Assembly: GCF_014252115.1 (NCBI RefSeq)
Contig: NZ_CP059211.1
Location: forward strand, 248,001 to 312,000
Direction: 5' to 3'
DNA from: Blattabacterium cuenoti
Lineage (GTDB): Bacteria; Bacteroidota; Bacteroidia; Flavobacteriales; Blattabacteriaceae
DNA length: 64,000 nt
Under the pieces are notes generated by a model, which saw nothing but the letters and a program-made list of their open reading frames with translations, had not been told where the DNA came from and did not search any database. This document shows positions 53,799 through 63,837 of the stretch, piece by piece. Position 1 is the first letter of the stretch; every line of letters begins with the position of its first letter. The translations under genes were made by a program, and so were the position numbers.

Positions 53799-55292
53799 TT
53801 ATTTCTTCCCTCTTTTTTCTGGACGCATTTGTGGAAAAAGCAAAACTTCTTGAATTGATTTTTTTTTAGTAAGTAACATAACCAAACGGTCTATTCCAAT
53901 TCCGATACCTGCAGTAGGAGGCATTCCAAATTCTAAAGCACGTATGAAATCTTGATCAATAGATATAGATTCATCTTGTGTATTTCTTTCGGAAAATTTC
54001 ATTTGTTCTCGTAAACGATCAAGTTGATCGATAGGATCATTAAGTTCTGAATAAGCATTTGCGATTTCTTGACCATTAATAATGAGTTCAAAACGTTCTG
54101 ATAAATTTTCTTTATAACGATGTTTTTTTGTTAAAGGACTCATTTCTATAGGATAATCAATAATAAAAGTCGGATTGATGTAATTTTTTTCGCATTTTTC
54201 TTCAAAAATATTCTCAATTAATTTAGCTTTACTCATTTTTATATTTTCTTCTATATGTAATTTTTGACAAATTTTTCTTATTTGTTCTTTTTTTTTTTCT
54301 TTGAGATCAAATCCAGTATATTTTTTAATAGAATCCAATATAGGGATACGAGGAAAAGGAGTCTGAAAATTAATTTCAAATTTATTACAAATGTTTTTCA
54401 TCAATTTTTCTGTAAAATTCATCATCCAGTAATAGTCTTTATAAGCGACATAGAGTTCTAATACAGTAAATTCTGGGTTGTGAATACGATCCATTCCTTC
54501 ATTTCTAAAATTTTTTGAAAATTCATATACACCGTTAAATCCACCAATAATCAATCTTTTCAAATAAAGTTCATTAGCTATACGTAAATATAATGGAATT
54601 CCCAATGCATTATGATACGTTTCAAAAGGACGAGCTATGGCTCCTCCAGGAATGGATTGTAGAATCGGAGTATCTACTTCTATGTATCCTTTATCATCTA
54701 AAAAATTTCTTACTTTTTGTATGATACGAGTACGTTTTAAAAAAATTTCTTTTACATGATCATTTACAATAAGATCTACATAACGCATACGATAACGTTG
54801 TTCTGGATTAGAAAATGCATCATGTATTTTTTTGTTTTTATCCATTTTTACTTGTGGTAAGGGTCGTATAGATTTAGATAATAAAGTGAACTTATGAACA
54901 TGAATGGTCATTTCACCCATTTTTGTTTTAAATAAAATTCCCTTGATTCCAATAATATCCCCTATATCTATAAGTTTTTTAAAAAAAATATTGTAAGCTT
55001 CCTCTTTTTTTATTATTTGATCCGAAGATAAAAATAAATGATCCTGAGTAAAATATATTTGCATATAACCCGTATGATCTTTGATCTCTCCAAAAGAAGC
55101 TTTTCCTAAAATACGTAAACGCATTAATCGTCCAGCTATACTTACAGTTTCTTTTTCCGTAAATTTTTTTTGTATATTATAAATAGTAGTAGTTACAATA
55201 TATTCTTCTGATGGATAAGGGTTGATTCCCAACTTTTTAAGTTTATATAACTTTTTTATTCGTATAACTTGTTGTTCTGATAAATTGGTCAT
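53799..55292 (-). CDS. lysS: lysine-tRNA ligase (class II)
   Basis: 497 residues. An N-terminal OB-fold anticodon-binding domain (IAGRLMRLRILGKASFGEIKDH, about 45-150) leads into the class II core: motif 2 with YLRIANELYLKRLIIGG and FEFSKNFRNEGMDRIHNPEF near 240, motif 3 GIGIGIDRLVMLLT near 467. ATG start. Divergent from lipB; convergent with the amidohydrolase. Confidence 0.96.
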   Translation of the reverse strand: MTNLSEQQVIRIKKLYKLKKLGINPYPSEEYIVTTTIYNIQKKFTEKETVSIAGRLMRLRILGKASFGEIKDHTGYMQIYFTQDHLFLSSDQIIKKEEAYNIFFKKLIDIGDIIGIKGILFKTKMGEMTIHVHKFTLLSKSIRPLPQVKMDKNKKIHDAFSNPEQRYRMRYVDLIVNDHVKEIFLKRTRIIQKVRNFLDDKGYIEVDTPILQSIPGGAIARPFETYHNALGIPLYLRIANELYLKRLIIGGFNGVYEFSKNFRNEGMDRIHNPEFTVLELYVAYKDYYWMMNFTEKLMKNICNKFEINFQTPFPRIPILDSIKKYTGFDLKEKKKEQIRKICQKLHIEENIKMSKAKLIENIFEEKCEKNYINPTFIIDYPIEMSPLTKKHRYKENLSERFELIINGQEIANAYSELNDPIDQLDRLREQMKFSERNTQDESISIDQDFIRALEFGMPPTAGIGIGIDRLVMLLTKKKSIQEVLLFPQMRPEKRGKK

Positions 55293-55357
55293 ATCCTGAC
55301 GAAAAAAACGAATTGAATAAAACGAAGGTACATTTTATATAAATTTTTAAAAAAACT

Positions 55358-56077
55358 ATGAAAAAAAAAATACTTTCTTTCGAAGATTTAGGAAAAAAAG
55401 AATATCAAGAGACTTGGAAATATCAGAAAAAATTATTTAATGACATTATACAAAATAAAATCAATAATATATCTACTAAAAAAGCAGGATATTTGCTCTT
55501 TGTAGAACATCCTCATGTATATACTATAGGTAAAAATGGGAAAAAAGATAATCATTTGTTGGTTTCGTCAGATTTTTTAAAAAAAATTAATGTTTCTTTT
55601 TGTCAAACAGATAGAGGAGGTGATATCACTTATCATGGACCTGGACAGTTGATAGGATACCCCATTTTAAATATGGATTATTTTTTTACGGATATTCATA
55701 AATATCTTCGTCTTTTGGAAGAAGTGATTATACATTTTTTATGGAAAAATTATGAAATCAAGGGAGAACGAAAAAAAGGAAAAACAGGAGTTTGGTTTAA
55801 TGTAAAAAATGGTAAATCCAGAAAAATATGTGCAATCGGAATTAGAATGAGCCGTTGGGTAACCATGCATGGATTTGCTTTAAATGTAAATACAGATTTA
55901 CAATATTTCAAACATATTATTCCTTGTGGAATTTATAATCAAGAAGTTACTTCTTTAAAAAAAGAATTGAAATTGAATTATATCTCTTTTCAAGAGGTGA
56001 AAAATATGGTAAAAAAATCATTTCAAGAAATTTTTGATATAGAATTCATCAATATGCCGAAAAAATTGGGTTTTTAA
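55358..56077 (+). CDS. lipB: lipoyl(octanoyl) transferase
   Basis: Moves octanoyl from acyl carrier protein to lipoyl domains of pyruvate or 2-oxoglutarate dehydrogenase. RGGDITYHGPGQLIGYPIL near residue 88, KICAIGIRMSRWVTMHGFALN near 150 with the conserved lysine, and the catalytic cysteine in IIPCGIYNQEVTS near 188 are all in place. 239 residues. ATG start. The stop overlaps the convergent mtaB by 4 bp. Confidence 0.95.
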   Translation: MKKKILSFEDLGKKEYQETWKYQKKLFNDIIQNKINNISTKKAGYLLFVEHPHVYTIGKNGKKDNHLLVSSDFLKKINVSFCQTDRGGDITYHGPGQLIGYPILNMDYFFTDIHKYLRLLEEVIIHFLWKNYEIKGERKKGKTGVWFNVKNGKSRKICAIGIRMSRWVTMHGFALNVNTDLQYFKHIIPCGIYNQEVTSLKKELKLNYISFQEVKNMVKKSFQEIFDIEFINMPKKLGF

Positions 56078-57393
56078 TTTATCGGTTTTGCTATCATAAT
56101 TCCATCCTTATCTACTTTTGTAAGTAATACATCTTGTAATGTATTTTCATATATAGAAGAATTGTATAAATTTAATGGGATCTTAGTTCGAATATAATTT
56201 TCTGTATACCCATATAAATATTCTTTATTATGATAATTATTTTCGAATAATACAATTTTTTTGGTATTTATTTGTTTTTTACAAAAAAAACGGTACTTTT
56301 TTTCAGAAAGAATTCTCAAAATTTGATTCCGTTTCCACTGTATTTTTTTATATATATTTTCTTGTATTAGACTGGATTTCGTATTTGGCCTACTAGAATA
56401 GGTAAATATGTGTAAAGATGAAATTTCTAATTTTTTCAAAAAATGAAAAGTTTCCAAAAAATGTTTATGTGTTTCTCCAGGAAAACCAACAATAATATCT
56501 GAACCTATATAAGCATCTGGCATTAAATCTCGAATTTTTTTTACTTTTTTTTGATAAAGTTCTCGTCTGTAACGTCTATGCATTCTCATCAATATATCAT
56601 TACTACCAGACTGTAAAGGAATATGAAAATGAGGAACAAAACGTTTACTTTTAGATAAAAATTCAATATATTCATCTTTAAGCAAATTAGGTTCTATAGA
56701 AGATAAACGGATTCTTACTTTTTCTTGTATTTTATCTATAGCTTGTATTAAATCAAAAAATGAATATAAACGTCTATTTCCTACGTATATATTTTTTCCA
56801 TAATCTCCTATATTAATTCCTGTTAACACAATCTCTTTTACTCCCTTTTTAAAAAGGAATAAAATATTTTTCAATATATTTTCTATACTATCAGAACGAG
56901 AGGGTCCTCTTGACATAGGAATGATACAATAACTGCACTTATAATCACATCCATCTTGTATTTTTAAAAAGGAACGAGTTCTACCTCCAATTGAAAACGA
57001 TGGAAAATAAATTTCTTTCGAAATAATCTTTGCATAGTATTTTTTTTTCCATTCTCTGTTAATATAATCTATAATCTTAAATTTCTCTTCATACCCTAAA
57101 ACAAGATCCACTCCAATAATAGAAGACACCTCTTTAGGGTTTAATTGAGCATAACATCCTATTGCTACAATAAAAGCTTTTGAATTTTTTTTCACAGCAA
57201 AACGTACAATATGCTTGAATTCAATTTCCGCATTTTTTGTTACAGAACAACTATTGATCACATAAATATCTGCATGGCTCTTGAAAGGAACGTGTTGGTA
57301 ATATAAATTAGAAAATTTTCTCGCTATGGTAGAAGTTTCTGCATAATTAAGTTTACACCCTATGGTATAAAATGCTACTTTTTTTTTATACAT
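56074..57393 (-). CDS. mtaB: tRNA t6A37 methylthiotransferase MtaB
   Basis: Radical-SAM enzyme adding methylthio to t6A37 in ANN-decoding tRNAs. The N-terminal UPF0004 cluster uses the cysteines in TIGCKLNYAET, INSCSVTKNAE and AIGCYAQLNP. The radical-SAM loop is DGCDYKCSYCIIPMSRG near 150, and a TRAM-like C-terminus follows. MSRGPSRS and the NPKEV pattern favour MtaB over MiaB. 439 residues. Needs Fe-S cluster supply, for which Mrp is a candidate. ATG start, 8 bp after the peroxiredoxin gene. Confidence 0.92.
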   Translation of the reverse strand: MYKKKVAFYTIGCKLNYAETSTIARKFSNLYYQHVPFKSHADIYVINSCSVTKNAEIEFKHIVRFAVKKNSKAFIVAIGCYAQLNPKEVSSIIGVDLVLGYEEKFKIIDYINREWKKKYYAKIISKEIYFPSFSIGGRTRSFLKIQDGCDYKCSYCIIPMSRGPSRSDSIENILKNILFLFKKGVKEIVLTGINIGDYGKNIYVGNRRLYSFFDLIQAIDKIQEKVRIRLSSIEPNLLKDEYIEFLSKSKRFVPHFHIPLQSGSNDILMRMHRRYRRELYQKKVKKIRDLMPDAYIGSDIIVGFPGETHKHFLETFHFLKKLEISSLHIFTYSSRPNTKSSLIQENIYKKIQWKRNQILRILSEKKYRFFCKKQINTKKIVLFENNYHNKEYLYGYTENYIRTKIPLNLYNSSIYENTLQDVLLTKVDKDGIMIAKPIN

Positions 57394-57401
57394 TTTTTAT
57401 T

Positions 57402-58028
57402 TTAAGATGAGAAATAATCTTCAATTCCACTATGATTAGGTTTTATTGCTTTTTTTCCTTTTATCCAATTTGCGGGACATACTTCTCCACTTTTTTCATA
57501 ATATTGAAGAGCATCTATCATACGGATAGCCTCATGTACACTTCTACCTAAAGGAAAATCATTAATTAAAAGATGTCTTATGATTCCTTTTTTATCTATT
57601 AAAAATAATCCTCTATAAGCAACTAATTCTCCCGTTGCTTTCAATCCTTCATTATTGCAAATCCAATCCCCAGATAATACTCCATAGTTATGAGATATGG
57701 TTTTATTGATATCAGAAACTATAGGGTAAGTAACTCCATGTATACCTCCTTTTTCTTTTGGCATTTGTAACCAAGCCCAATGAGATTGTTCTGTATCCGT
57801 AGAGATAGCAATAATTTGTACATTTCTCATTTCAAAATCTTTAATTTTTTCTTGAAATGCATATATTTCTGTAGGACATACAAAAGTAAAATCTTTAGGA
57901 TAAAAAAAAAGTAAAACATATTTACTTCCTTTAAATTGTTCCAAAGTAAAGTTTTGTATAATATTTTTTCCATTTAATACCGCACTAGCCGTAAAATTAG
58001 GTGCTTTTTTCGAAATTAATGTATTCAT
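57402..58028 (-). CDS. 2-Cys peroxiredoxin (AhpC/Prx1 type)
   Basis: Thiol peroxidase of 208 residues. The peroxidatic cysteine lies in FTFVCPTEIYAFQE near residue 48 and the resolving cysteine in GEVCPANWIKG near 167, with a C-terminal tail as in the sensitive, typical 2-Cys class. I choose the ATG giving MNTLISKKAPNF; the longer frame has a hydrophobic lysine/phenylalanine-rich lead not expected in the family. Defends against host-derived peroxide. No ahpF is adjacent. Confidence 0.92.
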   Translation of the reverse strand: MNTLISKKAPNFTASAVLNGKNIIQNFTLEQFKGSKYVLLFFYPKDFTFVCPTEIYAFQEKIKDFEMRNVQIIAISTDTEQSHWAWLQMPKEKGGIHGVTYPIVSDINKTISHNYGVLSGDWICNNEGLKATGELVAYRGLFLIDKKGIIRHLLINDFPLGRSVHEAIRMIDALQYYEKSGEVCPANWIKGKKAIKPNHSGIEDYFSS

Positions 58029-58104
58029 TTTTTTCGTGTTTATACCCACGAATTTACCAAAACTTAAAAAAAGAAAAAAATAATTTTTTTTTACAAAAAA
58101 ATGA

Positions 58105-59955
58105 TTAAACATATCTATGTAACTTTTTATGAAGTTCGTTTTTAATATTTGTTAAATGCATAATTTTTTTTATAAAAGCTTTTTTATCCTCATTTTTTGT
58201 TGTATCATAATTATGATAATGTGTGATTTCTTTTTGAATTAATTGAGAAATATATAAAGATTTATACCTTAATAAAATATCACTAATATATTGATTTATA
58301 CGATCATCTTGAGATGAAACTTGTATTCCTTTTTTGTCCCATTTAGATAATGAATATAATTTCGTTTTCTCTTTCGAAAATAACTTCAACGAAGTTGTTT
58401 TTTTATTTTGTAAACAAATTTGATCAAATATTTCTTGATTCTCATTTAAGGAAAAACGTAAATTCCAACATTGAAAAACTCGAAATACTTCTTTTAAAAT
58501 CGTTGTATTGTGTTCTTTTTTTTTTATGATTTTATTTCCATGATTTAAAATTAATTGAATCAATTTTTCCTCGAAAAGAAGAATTGTATTTCTTTTTTTA
58601 GAAAAAAATGTTGTATTTTTCTTAACTGGATTAAATTTCTTTACATTTTTTTCGTTCATTTTTTTCAATTCATAAATCAAAATTTTTTGACGAATATTTA
58701 ACACTCTTGAAGCTTCTTGTAGATATAATTCCTTCTGAATAACGTTAGATATTTTCGAAATGCTATTCAAAATATTTTTTACTAAAAATGATTTTTTAAT
58801 GGGATCATTTTTATGTTTATGAAATATTTCATATACTTTTTGTTTAAAGGAAACAAAATTGTAACTATTTTTTGCAAGAAACTCTCTGAGTTGAGAAAAG
58901 GGGTATTTTTTTGATATAGAATCTGGATCTTCTCCATTAGATAGAAATAATATGCGAAAATTCATTTCTTGTTCTAACATCATATTAATTCCTCTTAAAG
59001 AAGCTTTAATTCCAGAATGATCTCCATCATAAAAAAGAACAATATTTTTTGTAAATTTTTTGATTAATAGTATTTGATCTGTAGTAAGTGAAATTCCAGA
59101 AGAAGAAACTACATTTTTTATACCAGATTGATGTAAAGAAATAACATCTGTATATCCTTCTACTAAATAACAGAAATTTTCTTTTAAAATGTTTTTTTTA
59201 GCTTGAAACAAGCCATATAAAATTTTACTTTTTTGAAAAATATTACTTTCTGATGAATTAATATATTTAGTGGAATATCTATAATCAATATGTCTACCTC
59301 CAAAACCTATAACTTTTCCTGATAAATTATGTATTGGAAACATTACACGTTGACGGAAACAATCAAAAAAATGGTTGGATTTTCTGAAAATAGTAAATCC
59401 AGATTTTATGATATCCTGTATTTCGAATCCTTTTTTTAATGCGTTCAACGTAAACATTTTACAAGAAATAGGGGCGTATCCTAATTCGAATTTTTGAATA
59501 ATTTCTCTATAAAAACCTCTTTTTTGAATTAAATAATTCAATCCATTTTCCTGTCCTTCTTGGGTAGAATGTAACTGGTTAATAAAAAAACGTTTTGCGT
59601 AATCTTGTATTAAGTATAATTTTTCATATTTCGTTTCTTTATATTTATATTGATGATACTTATTTATATGATCAATCTTGATATCATATTTCTTGGCAAG
59701 AAAATGTAATGATTCCTCGTAAGTAAAACGTTCATGTTCCATAAGAAAAGTGATAACACTTCCTCCTCTTCCAGAACTAAAATCTTTCCATATTTTTTTC
59801 ATAGGAGAAACTATAAGAGAAGGTGTTTTTTCATTAGAAAATGGACTGAGTCCTCTATAATTAAAACCACTTTTTCTCAATTTCACAAAATCTCCAATAA
59901 CATCTTCTATACAAGAAACAGAAAGTATTTTTTTTATAGTTTCTTTAGAAATCAT
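58105..59955 (-). CDS. dnaG: DNA primase lacking the N-terminal zinc ligands
   Basis: Makes RNA primers for replication; 616 residues. The N-terminal domain keeps the zinc-finger fold outline (GLSPFSNEKTPS, IWKDFSSGRGGSVITFLMEHE), but the four metal ligands Cys, His, Cys, Cys read Ser37, Ser40, Asp58 and Ser61. The catalytic core is complete: RVMFPIHNLSGKVIGFGGR near 205, TOPRIM residues LVEGYTDVISLHQSG near 265 and FYDGDHSGIKAS near 310. A helical C-terminal DnaB-binding region follows. From memory, flavobacterial primases share the ligand loss. ATG start, 8 bp after rpe. Confidence 0.94.
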   Translation of the reverse strand: MISKETIKKILSVSCIEDVIGDFVKLRKSGFNYRGLSPFSNEKTPSLIVSPMKKIWKDFSSGRGGSVITFLMEHERFTYEESLHFLAKKYDIKIDHINKYHQYKYKETKYEKLYLIQDYAKRFFINQLHSTQEGQENGLNYLIQKRGFYREIIQKFELGYAPISCKMFTLNALKKGFEIQDIIKSGFTIFRKSNHFFDCFRQRVMFPIHNLSGKVIGFGGRHIDYRYSTKYINSSESNIFQKSKILYGLFQAKKNILKENFCYLVEGYTDVISLHQSGIKNVVSSSGISLTTDQILLIKKFTKNIVLFYDGDHSGIKASLRGINMMLEQEMNFRILFLSNGEDPDSISKKYPFSQLREFLAKNSYNFVSFKQKVYEIFHKHKNDPIKKSFLVKNILNSISKISNVIQKELYLQEASRVLNIRQKILIYELKKMNEKNVKKFNPVKKNTTFFSKKRNTILLFEEKLIQLILNHGNKIIKKKEHNTTILKEVFRVFQCWNLRFSLNENQEIFDQICLQNKKTTSLKLFSKEKTKLYSLSKWDKKGIQVSSQDDRINQYISDILLRYKSLYISQLIQKEITHYHNYDTTKNEDKKAFIKKIMHLTNIKNELHKKLHRYV

Positions 59956-59963
59956 AATAATGT

Positions 59964-60617
59964 TTAATTTCCTAATTTCATTTTGTGAATAATTTCTTTT
60001 GGATTAGAATCAGAAAAAATAGTAGTTCCTGACACTAATATATCTGCTCCATTTTTGAATAATAAGGAAGAATTTTCTAAATTGATTCCTCCATCCACTT
60101 CTATAAGTGCTGAAGAATCTTTTTTTAAGATTAAATCTTTAGTATCTTCTAATTTTTGATATGTTTGATGAATAAATCTTTGCCCACTATAACCAGGGTC
60201 CACACTCATCAATAAAACAAAATCTATATCATTAATAATATCTTGTAAAAGAAAAATTGGAGTATGTGGATTCACAGCTATTCCTACCTTCATTCCATTA
60301 TTTTTAATATAACAAATTGTTCTGTTTAAATGAATACAAGATTCATAATGAATATGTAAATGATCAGCTCCACAAGCTTTCACCTGTTCAATATAGCGTT
60401 CTGGTTGTAATATCATTAAATGTACATCCATAGGTTTATTAGCATATTTTTTTACATATTTAGTAAATAAGAATCCAAAAGAAATATTAGAAACAAAAGA
60501 GGTATCCATTATATCAATATGAAACCAATCTGCTTCACTTTGATTAAGCATTTCTATATCACGATATAAAAAGGCTAAATTTGCTGAAAGTAAAGATGGA
60601 GCTATAATTTTTTTCAT
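59964..60617 (-). CDS. rpe: ribulose-phosphate 3-epimerase
   Basis: Pentose phosphate pathway TIM barrel, 217 residues, linking to the transketolase at the left of the window. APSLLSANLAFL at the start, DWFHIDIMDTSFVSNISFG near 32, PMDVHLMILQPERYI near 63, LLMSVDPGYSGQRFI near 133, and EVDGGINLENS near 172 provide the metal ligands and both catalytic aspartates. ATG start. Confidence 0.96.
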   Translation of the reverse strand: MKKIIAPSLLSANLAFLYRDIEMLNQSEADWFHIDIMDTSFVSNISFGFLFTKYVKKYANKPMDVHLMILQPERYIEQVKACGADHLHIHYESCIHLNRTICYIKNNGMKVGIAVNPHTPIFLLQDIINDIDFVLLMSVDPGYSGQRFIHQTYQKLEDTKDLILKKDSSALIEVDGGINLENSSLLFKNGADILVSGTTIFSDSNPKEIIHKMKLGN

Positions 60618-60641
60618 ATTTTTTATTTATTATATTGATTT

Positions 60642-61436
60642 TTATGAAATCATAGCTTCACTAATTCCAGTATGAGAGAAACCTCCATCATGATATAAAT
60701 TTTGCATAGTTACTTTTTTAGTTAAATCTGAAAAAAGTGTAATTATATAGTTTGCACAATCTTGTGCGGAAGCATTTCCTAACGGAGATATTTTTTCAGA
60801 TAACTTGAAAAGTTCATTGAATCCTTTAATGGCTTTTGCTGCTCGTGTTATAGTAGGAGATTGTGATACAGTATTAACCCGTACTTTTTCTTTTATCCCC
60901 CAATAATAGCCAAAATTACGTGTGATACTTTCTAAATAGGATTTATAATCTGACATATCTCCATAATATGGAAAACTACGTTGAGAAGCAATATATGTAA
61001 TTGCTACAATAGAACCCCATTTATTCATCGCTTTTTTATTCCAAGCTGTTTGCATTATCTTATGATAAGATACAGCAGATATTTCCCATCCTTTTCTTAA
61101 AAATTCATAATTCAGGGAAGGATAGGTTAAACCCTTTCGTATATTCATAGACATAGCTATAGAATGTAGTAAAAAATCTATTTTTCCTCCGAAATGATCT
61201 AATGTTTTTTCAAATAAAATATTAAGATCTTGTATGGAGGTAGCATCTGCTGGAATCACCATAGACTTTGTTTTATGAGATAATTCATAAATTTTACCTA
61301 TTCTTAAAGAAGCTGGTGTATTGGTTAGCACGAAAGATGCTTTTTCTTCATAAGCACGTTCTGCAACTTTCCAAGCTATAGAATTTTCATCGAAAGCTCC
61401 AAATATAATTCCTTTTTTTTTTTTCAATAGAGACAT
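60642..61436 (-). CDS. fabI: enoyl-[acyl-carrier-protein] reductase (NADH)
   Basis: Last reduction of each fatty acid elongation cycle; 264 residues, short-chain dehydrogenase fold. GIIFGAFDENSIAWKVAERA is the FabI-type nucleotide loop, LLHSIAMSMN near 90 follows, and the catalytic pair is in FPYYGDMSDYKSYLE near 157-170 (Tyr, seven positions, Lys). SPLGNASAQDCANYIITLFSDL near 215 completes the pattern. ATG start 3 bp downstream of metK. Confidence 0.95.
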   Translation of the reverse strand: MSLLKKKKGIIFGAFDENSIAWKVAERAYEEKASFVLTNTPASLRIGKIYELSHKTKSMVIPADATSIQDLNILFEKTLDHFGGKIDFLLHSIAMSMNIRKGLTYPSLNYEFLRKGWEISAVSYHKIMQTAWNKKAMNKWGSIVAITYIASQRSFPYYGDMSDYKSYLESITRNFGYYWGIKEKVRVNTVSQSPTITRAAKAIKGFNELFKLSEKISPLGNASAQDCANYIITLFSDLTKKVTMQNLYHDGGFSHTGISEAMIS

Positions 61437-61439
61437 ACG

Positions 61440-62705
61440 TTAAAATATTAAATACCTTTTTTTGGGATTGAATATATCCTTTATAACGGCTAAATAGTCC
61501 AACTTTTCCCATGTAAAAAGTTCTACTTCTTGTTTTTTTTTATTTCCTTCTATATCTAAAAAAGACTTATACACTTTTTTTGGTGTTTTTCCCATATGTC
61601 CATACACAGATGTTTCCTCATACATTGGCTGACGTAATTTTAATCTTTTTTCTATAGCGTAAGGACGTAAATCAAAAATTTTCTTTATATTCAACACAAT
61701 ATTTTCATTATCTACTTTTGATTTACCATAGGTATTAACAAAAATCCCTATAGGATCTGCAACACCTACAGCGTAGGATATTTGTATTAACAATTCATCT
61801 GAAATTCCTGCTGCTACCAGATTTTTAGCTATGTGTCTAGCGGCATAAGCTCCAGATCTATCCATTTTAGATGGATCTTTTCCGGAAAAAGCACCTCCTC
61901 CATGAGATCCTCTTCCTCCATAAGTATCTACTATAATCTTTCTTCCGGTTAAACCAGTATCACCATGAGGTCCTCCAATGACAAATTTTCCTGTTGAATT
62001 GATGTAGTATTTCGTTTCATTCGAAAATAATTTTTTTACATTTTTTATGTTATTCATTACTCTTGGAATGAGAATACCTTTAACGTCATCAACTATACGT
62101 TGATGCATTTTTTCTTTTGTATCAAATTCATCATGTTGAGTTGAAATTACAATTGTGTGAATATGTACCGGTACATTGGTGTCAGAATATTCTAAAGTTA
62201 CTTGAGATTTTGCATCTGGACGTAAATAAGTCATTTCTTCTCCTTCATTTCTGAGAAATGAAAGTTCTTTTAATATATGATGTGATATTTCCAAAGATAA
62301 AGGCATATAATTTTCCGCTTCTTTCACTGCATAACCAAATACAATACATTGATCTCCAGCTCCTTGTTCTTCTTTTTTTAATCTATGAATTCCCTCTAAT
62401 AGATCTAAAGATTGCTCTTGAATAGCAGAAAGAATTCCACAAGAATCTGCATGAAATCTATATTCATTTTTAGTGTACCCTATTTTTCTAAGGATATCGC
62501 GAGCTATTTTTTTAACATTAACCCAAGTCTTAGAATTGACTTCTCCAGATAATATAATTTGTCCCGTGGTGACTAAAGTTTCTATAGCTACTTTGGCATT
62601 TGGATCATACGCTAAAAAATGATCTAGTATTGAATCAGATATTTGATCTGAGATCTTATCGGGGTGACCTTCTGAAACAGATTCGCTAGTAAATAAATAA
62701 GCCAT
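61440..62705 (-). CDS. metK: S-adenosylmethionine synthase
   Basis: Makes SAM from methionine and ATP, supplying the many methylases in this window (RsmH, RsmG, TrmD, RlmB, MtaB). FTSESVSEGHPDKISDQISD at the start, GAGDQCIVFGYAV near 115, GGPHGDTGLTGRKIIVDTYGG near 243 and GGGAFSGKDPSKMDRSGAYA near 268 are standard. 421 residues. ATG start; 18 bp after the DAHP synthase gene on the same strand. Confidence 0.97.
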   Translation of the reverse strand: MAYLFTSESVSEGHPDKISDQISDSILDHFLAYDPNAKVAIETLVTTGQIILSGEVNSKTWVNVKKIARDILRKIGYTKNEYRFHADSCGILSAIQEQSLDLLEGIHRLKKEEQGAGDQCIVFGYAVKEAENYMPLSLEISHHILKELSFLRNEGEEMTYLRPDAKSQVTLEYSDTNVPVHIHTIVISTQHDEFDTKEKMHQRIVDDVKGILIPRVMNNIKNVKKLFSNETKYYINSTGKFVIGGPHGDTGLTGRKIIVDTYGGRGSHGGGAFSGKDPSKMDRSGAYAARHIAKNLVAAGISDELLIQISYAVGVADPIGIFVNTYGKSKVDNENIVLNIKKIFDLRPYAIEKRLKLRQPMYEETSVYGHMGKTPKKVYKSFLDIEGNKKKQEVELFTWEKLDYLAVIKDIFNPKKRYLIF

Positions 62706-62723
62706 TTTTATGACTTTTATGAA

Positions 62724-63797
62724 TTATCTAATTTGATTTTGAATTTTGATGGATTCTTGATGCAAAAGTTTGAAAATACCTTCAAGTAATTCTTCGGAAA
62801 TTCCTAAATTTTTCCCCAAATTAATAGATTTTTCCATAATATCTTTCCATCTATTAGGTTGAAAAATTTCAATATCTGAAGCTTTTTTCAAAGTTCCTAA
62901 TTTTTTGGAAATATTCATTCTTTCCGCTAAAAGTGAAATAATATTTTCATCCAATTCATCAATAAAAATCCTAAAAGAATCCAAATATTTTTGACTTTTT
63001 TGATCATATTTTTCGATATATGTTAATTCTTTTAACATCTTCAAAAGGTTTTCTGGTGTGATTTGTTGTTTAGCATCGCTCCAAGCACTATCAGGATCAC
63101 AATGACTTTCTATCATTAACCCTTCACATTGAAAATGATAAGCTTTTTTCGCTATATCAAAAATTCCTTCTTTACTCCCACAAATATGTGAAGGATCACA
63201 TAGAATAGGGATTCTAGGAAATTTTTTTCTAAAATTTAATAAAAGATTCCAATTAGGCTGATTACGATATTTTGAGTTTTTGTAGGTATAAAACCCACGA
63301 TGTATAACTCCTAATTTTCTAATTCCTTTACTCAATAAACGTTCTAAAGCTCCTATCCATAATTCTATATCAGGATGAATAGGGTTTTTTACTAAAATGA
63401 TTTGATTACGTTCTCCTTCCATAGCATCCGCTATTTCTTGAATCGTAAAAGGACTTGCCGTACTTCTAGCACCTATCCAAAGAATATCTATTCCAAAAGA
63501 AATGGCTAATTTAACATGTTCTGCATTGGCTATTTCTGTAGCTAACATTAATCCCGTATTTTTTTTTACCTTACTGAGCCATTCAAGTCCTTTTTTTCCA
63601 ACGCCTTCGAAATTATTGGGTTTTGTTCTAGGTTTCCATATTCCAGCTCTAAATACTTGAACATAAGAAGAGTTCAATCTATTGGCTGTTTCTAATATTT
63701 GTTCTTCATTTTCTGCACTACAAGGTCCAGATATAATGAATGGTTGATTCCGTTTATCAATCCAAGATCTGTCTATACTATTATTCAATTTTTCCAT
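62724..63797 (-). CDS. bifunctional 3-deoxy-7-phosphoheptulonate synthase / chorismate mutase
   Basis: Entry enzyme of the shikimate pathway fused to chorismate mutase, 357 residues. The N-terminal TIM barrel (about 15-260) has FIISGPCSAENEEQ, RAGIWKPRTKPNNFEG near 54, IWIGARSTASPF near 107 and CDPSHICGSKEG near 200. The C-terminal 90 residues (DSFRIFIDELDENIISLLAERM) form an AroQ-type mutase. Fusion in this order is typical of Bacteroidota and allows feedback control through the mutase domain. I choose the ATG over a GTG one codon earlier. The tyrA end upstream suggests an aromatic operon. Confidence 0.94.
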   Translation of the reverse strand: MEKLNNSIDRSWIDKRNQPFIISGPCSAENEEQILETANRLNSSYVQVFRAGIWKPRTKPNNFEGVGKKGLEWLSKVKKNTGLMLATEIANAEHVKLAISFGIDILWIGARSTASPFTIQEIADAMEGERNQIILVKNPIHPDIELWIGALERLLSKGIRKLGVIHRGFYTYKNSKYRNQPNWNLLLNFRKKFPRIPILCDPSHICGSKEGIFDIAKKAYHFQCEGLMIESHCDPDSAWSDAKQQITPENLLKMLKELTYIEKYDQKSQKYLDSFRIFIDELDENIISLLAERMNISKKLGTLKKASDIEIFQPNRWKDIMEKSINLGKNLGISEELLEGIFKLLHQESIKIQNQIR

Positions 63798-63837
63798 CAC
63801 AATACATTTAATTTACACATATTTTTTATCTTTTATT

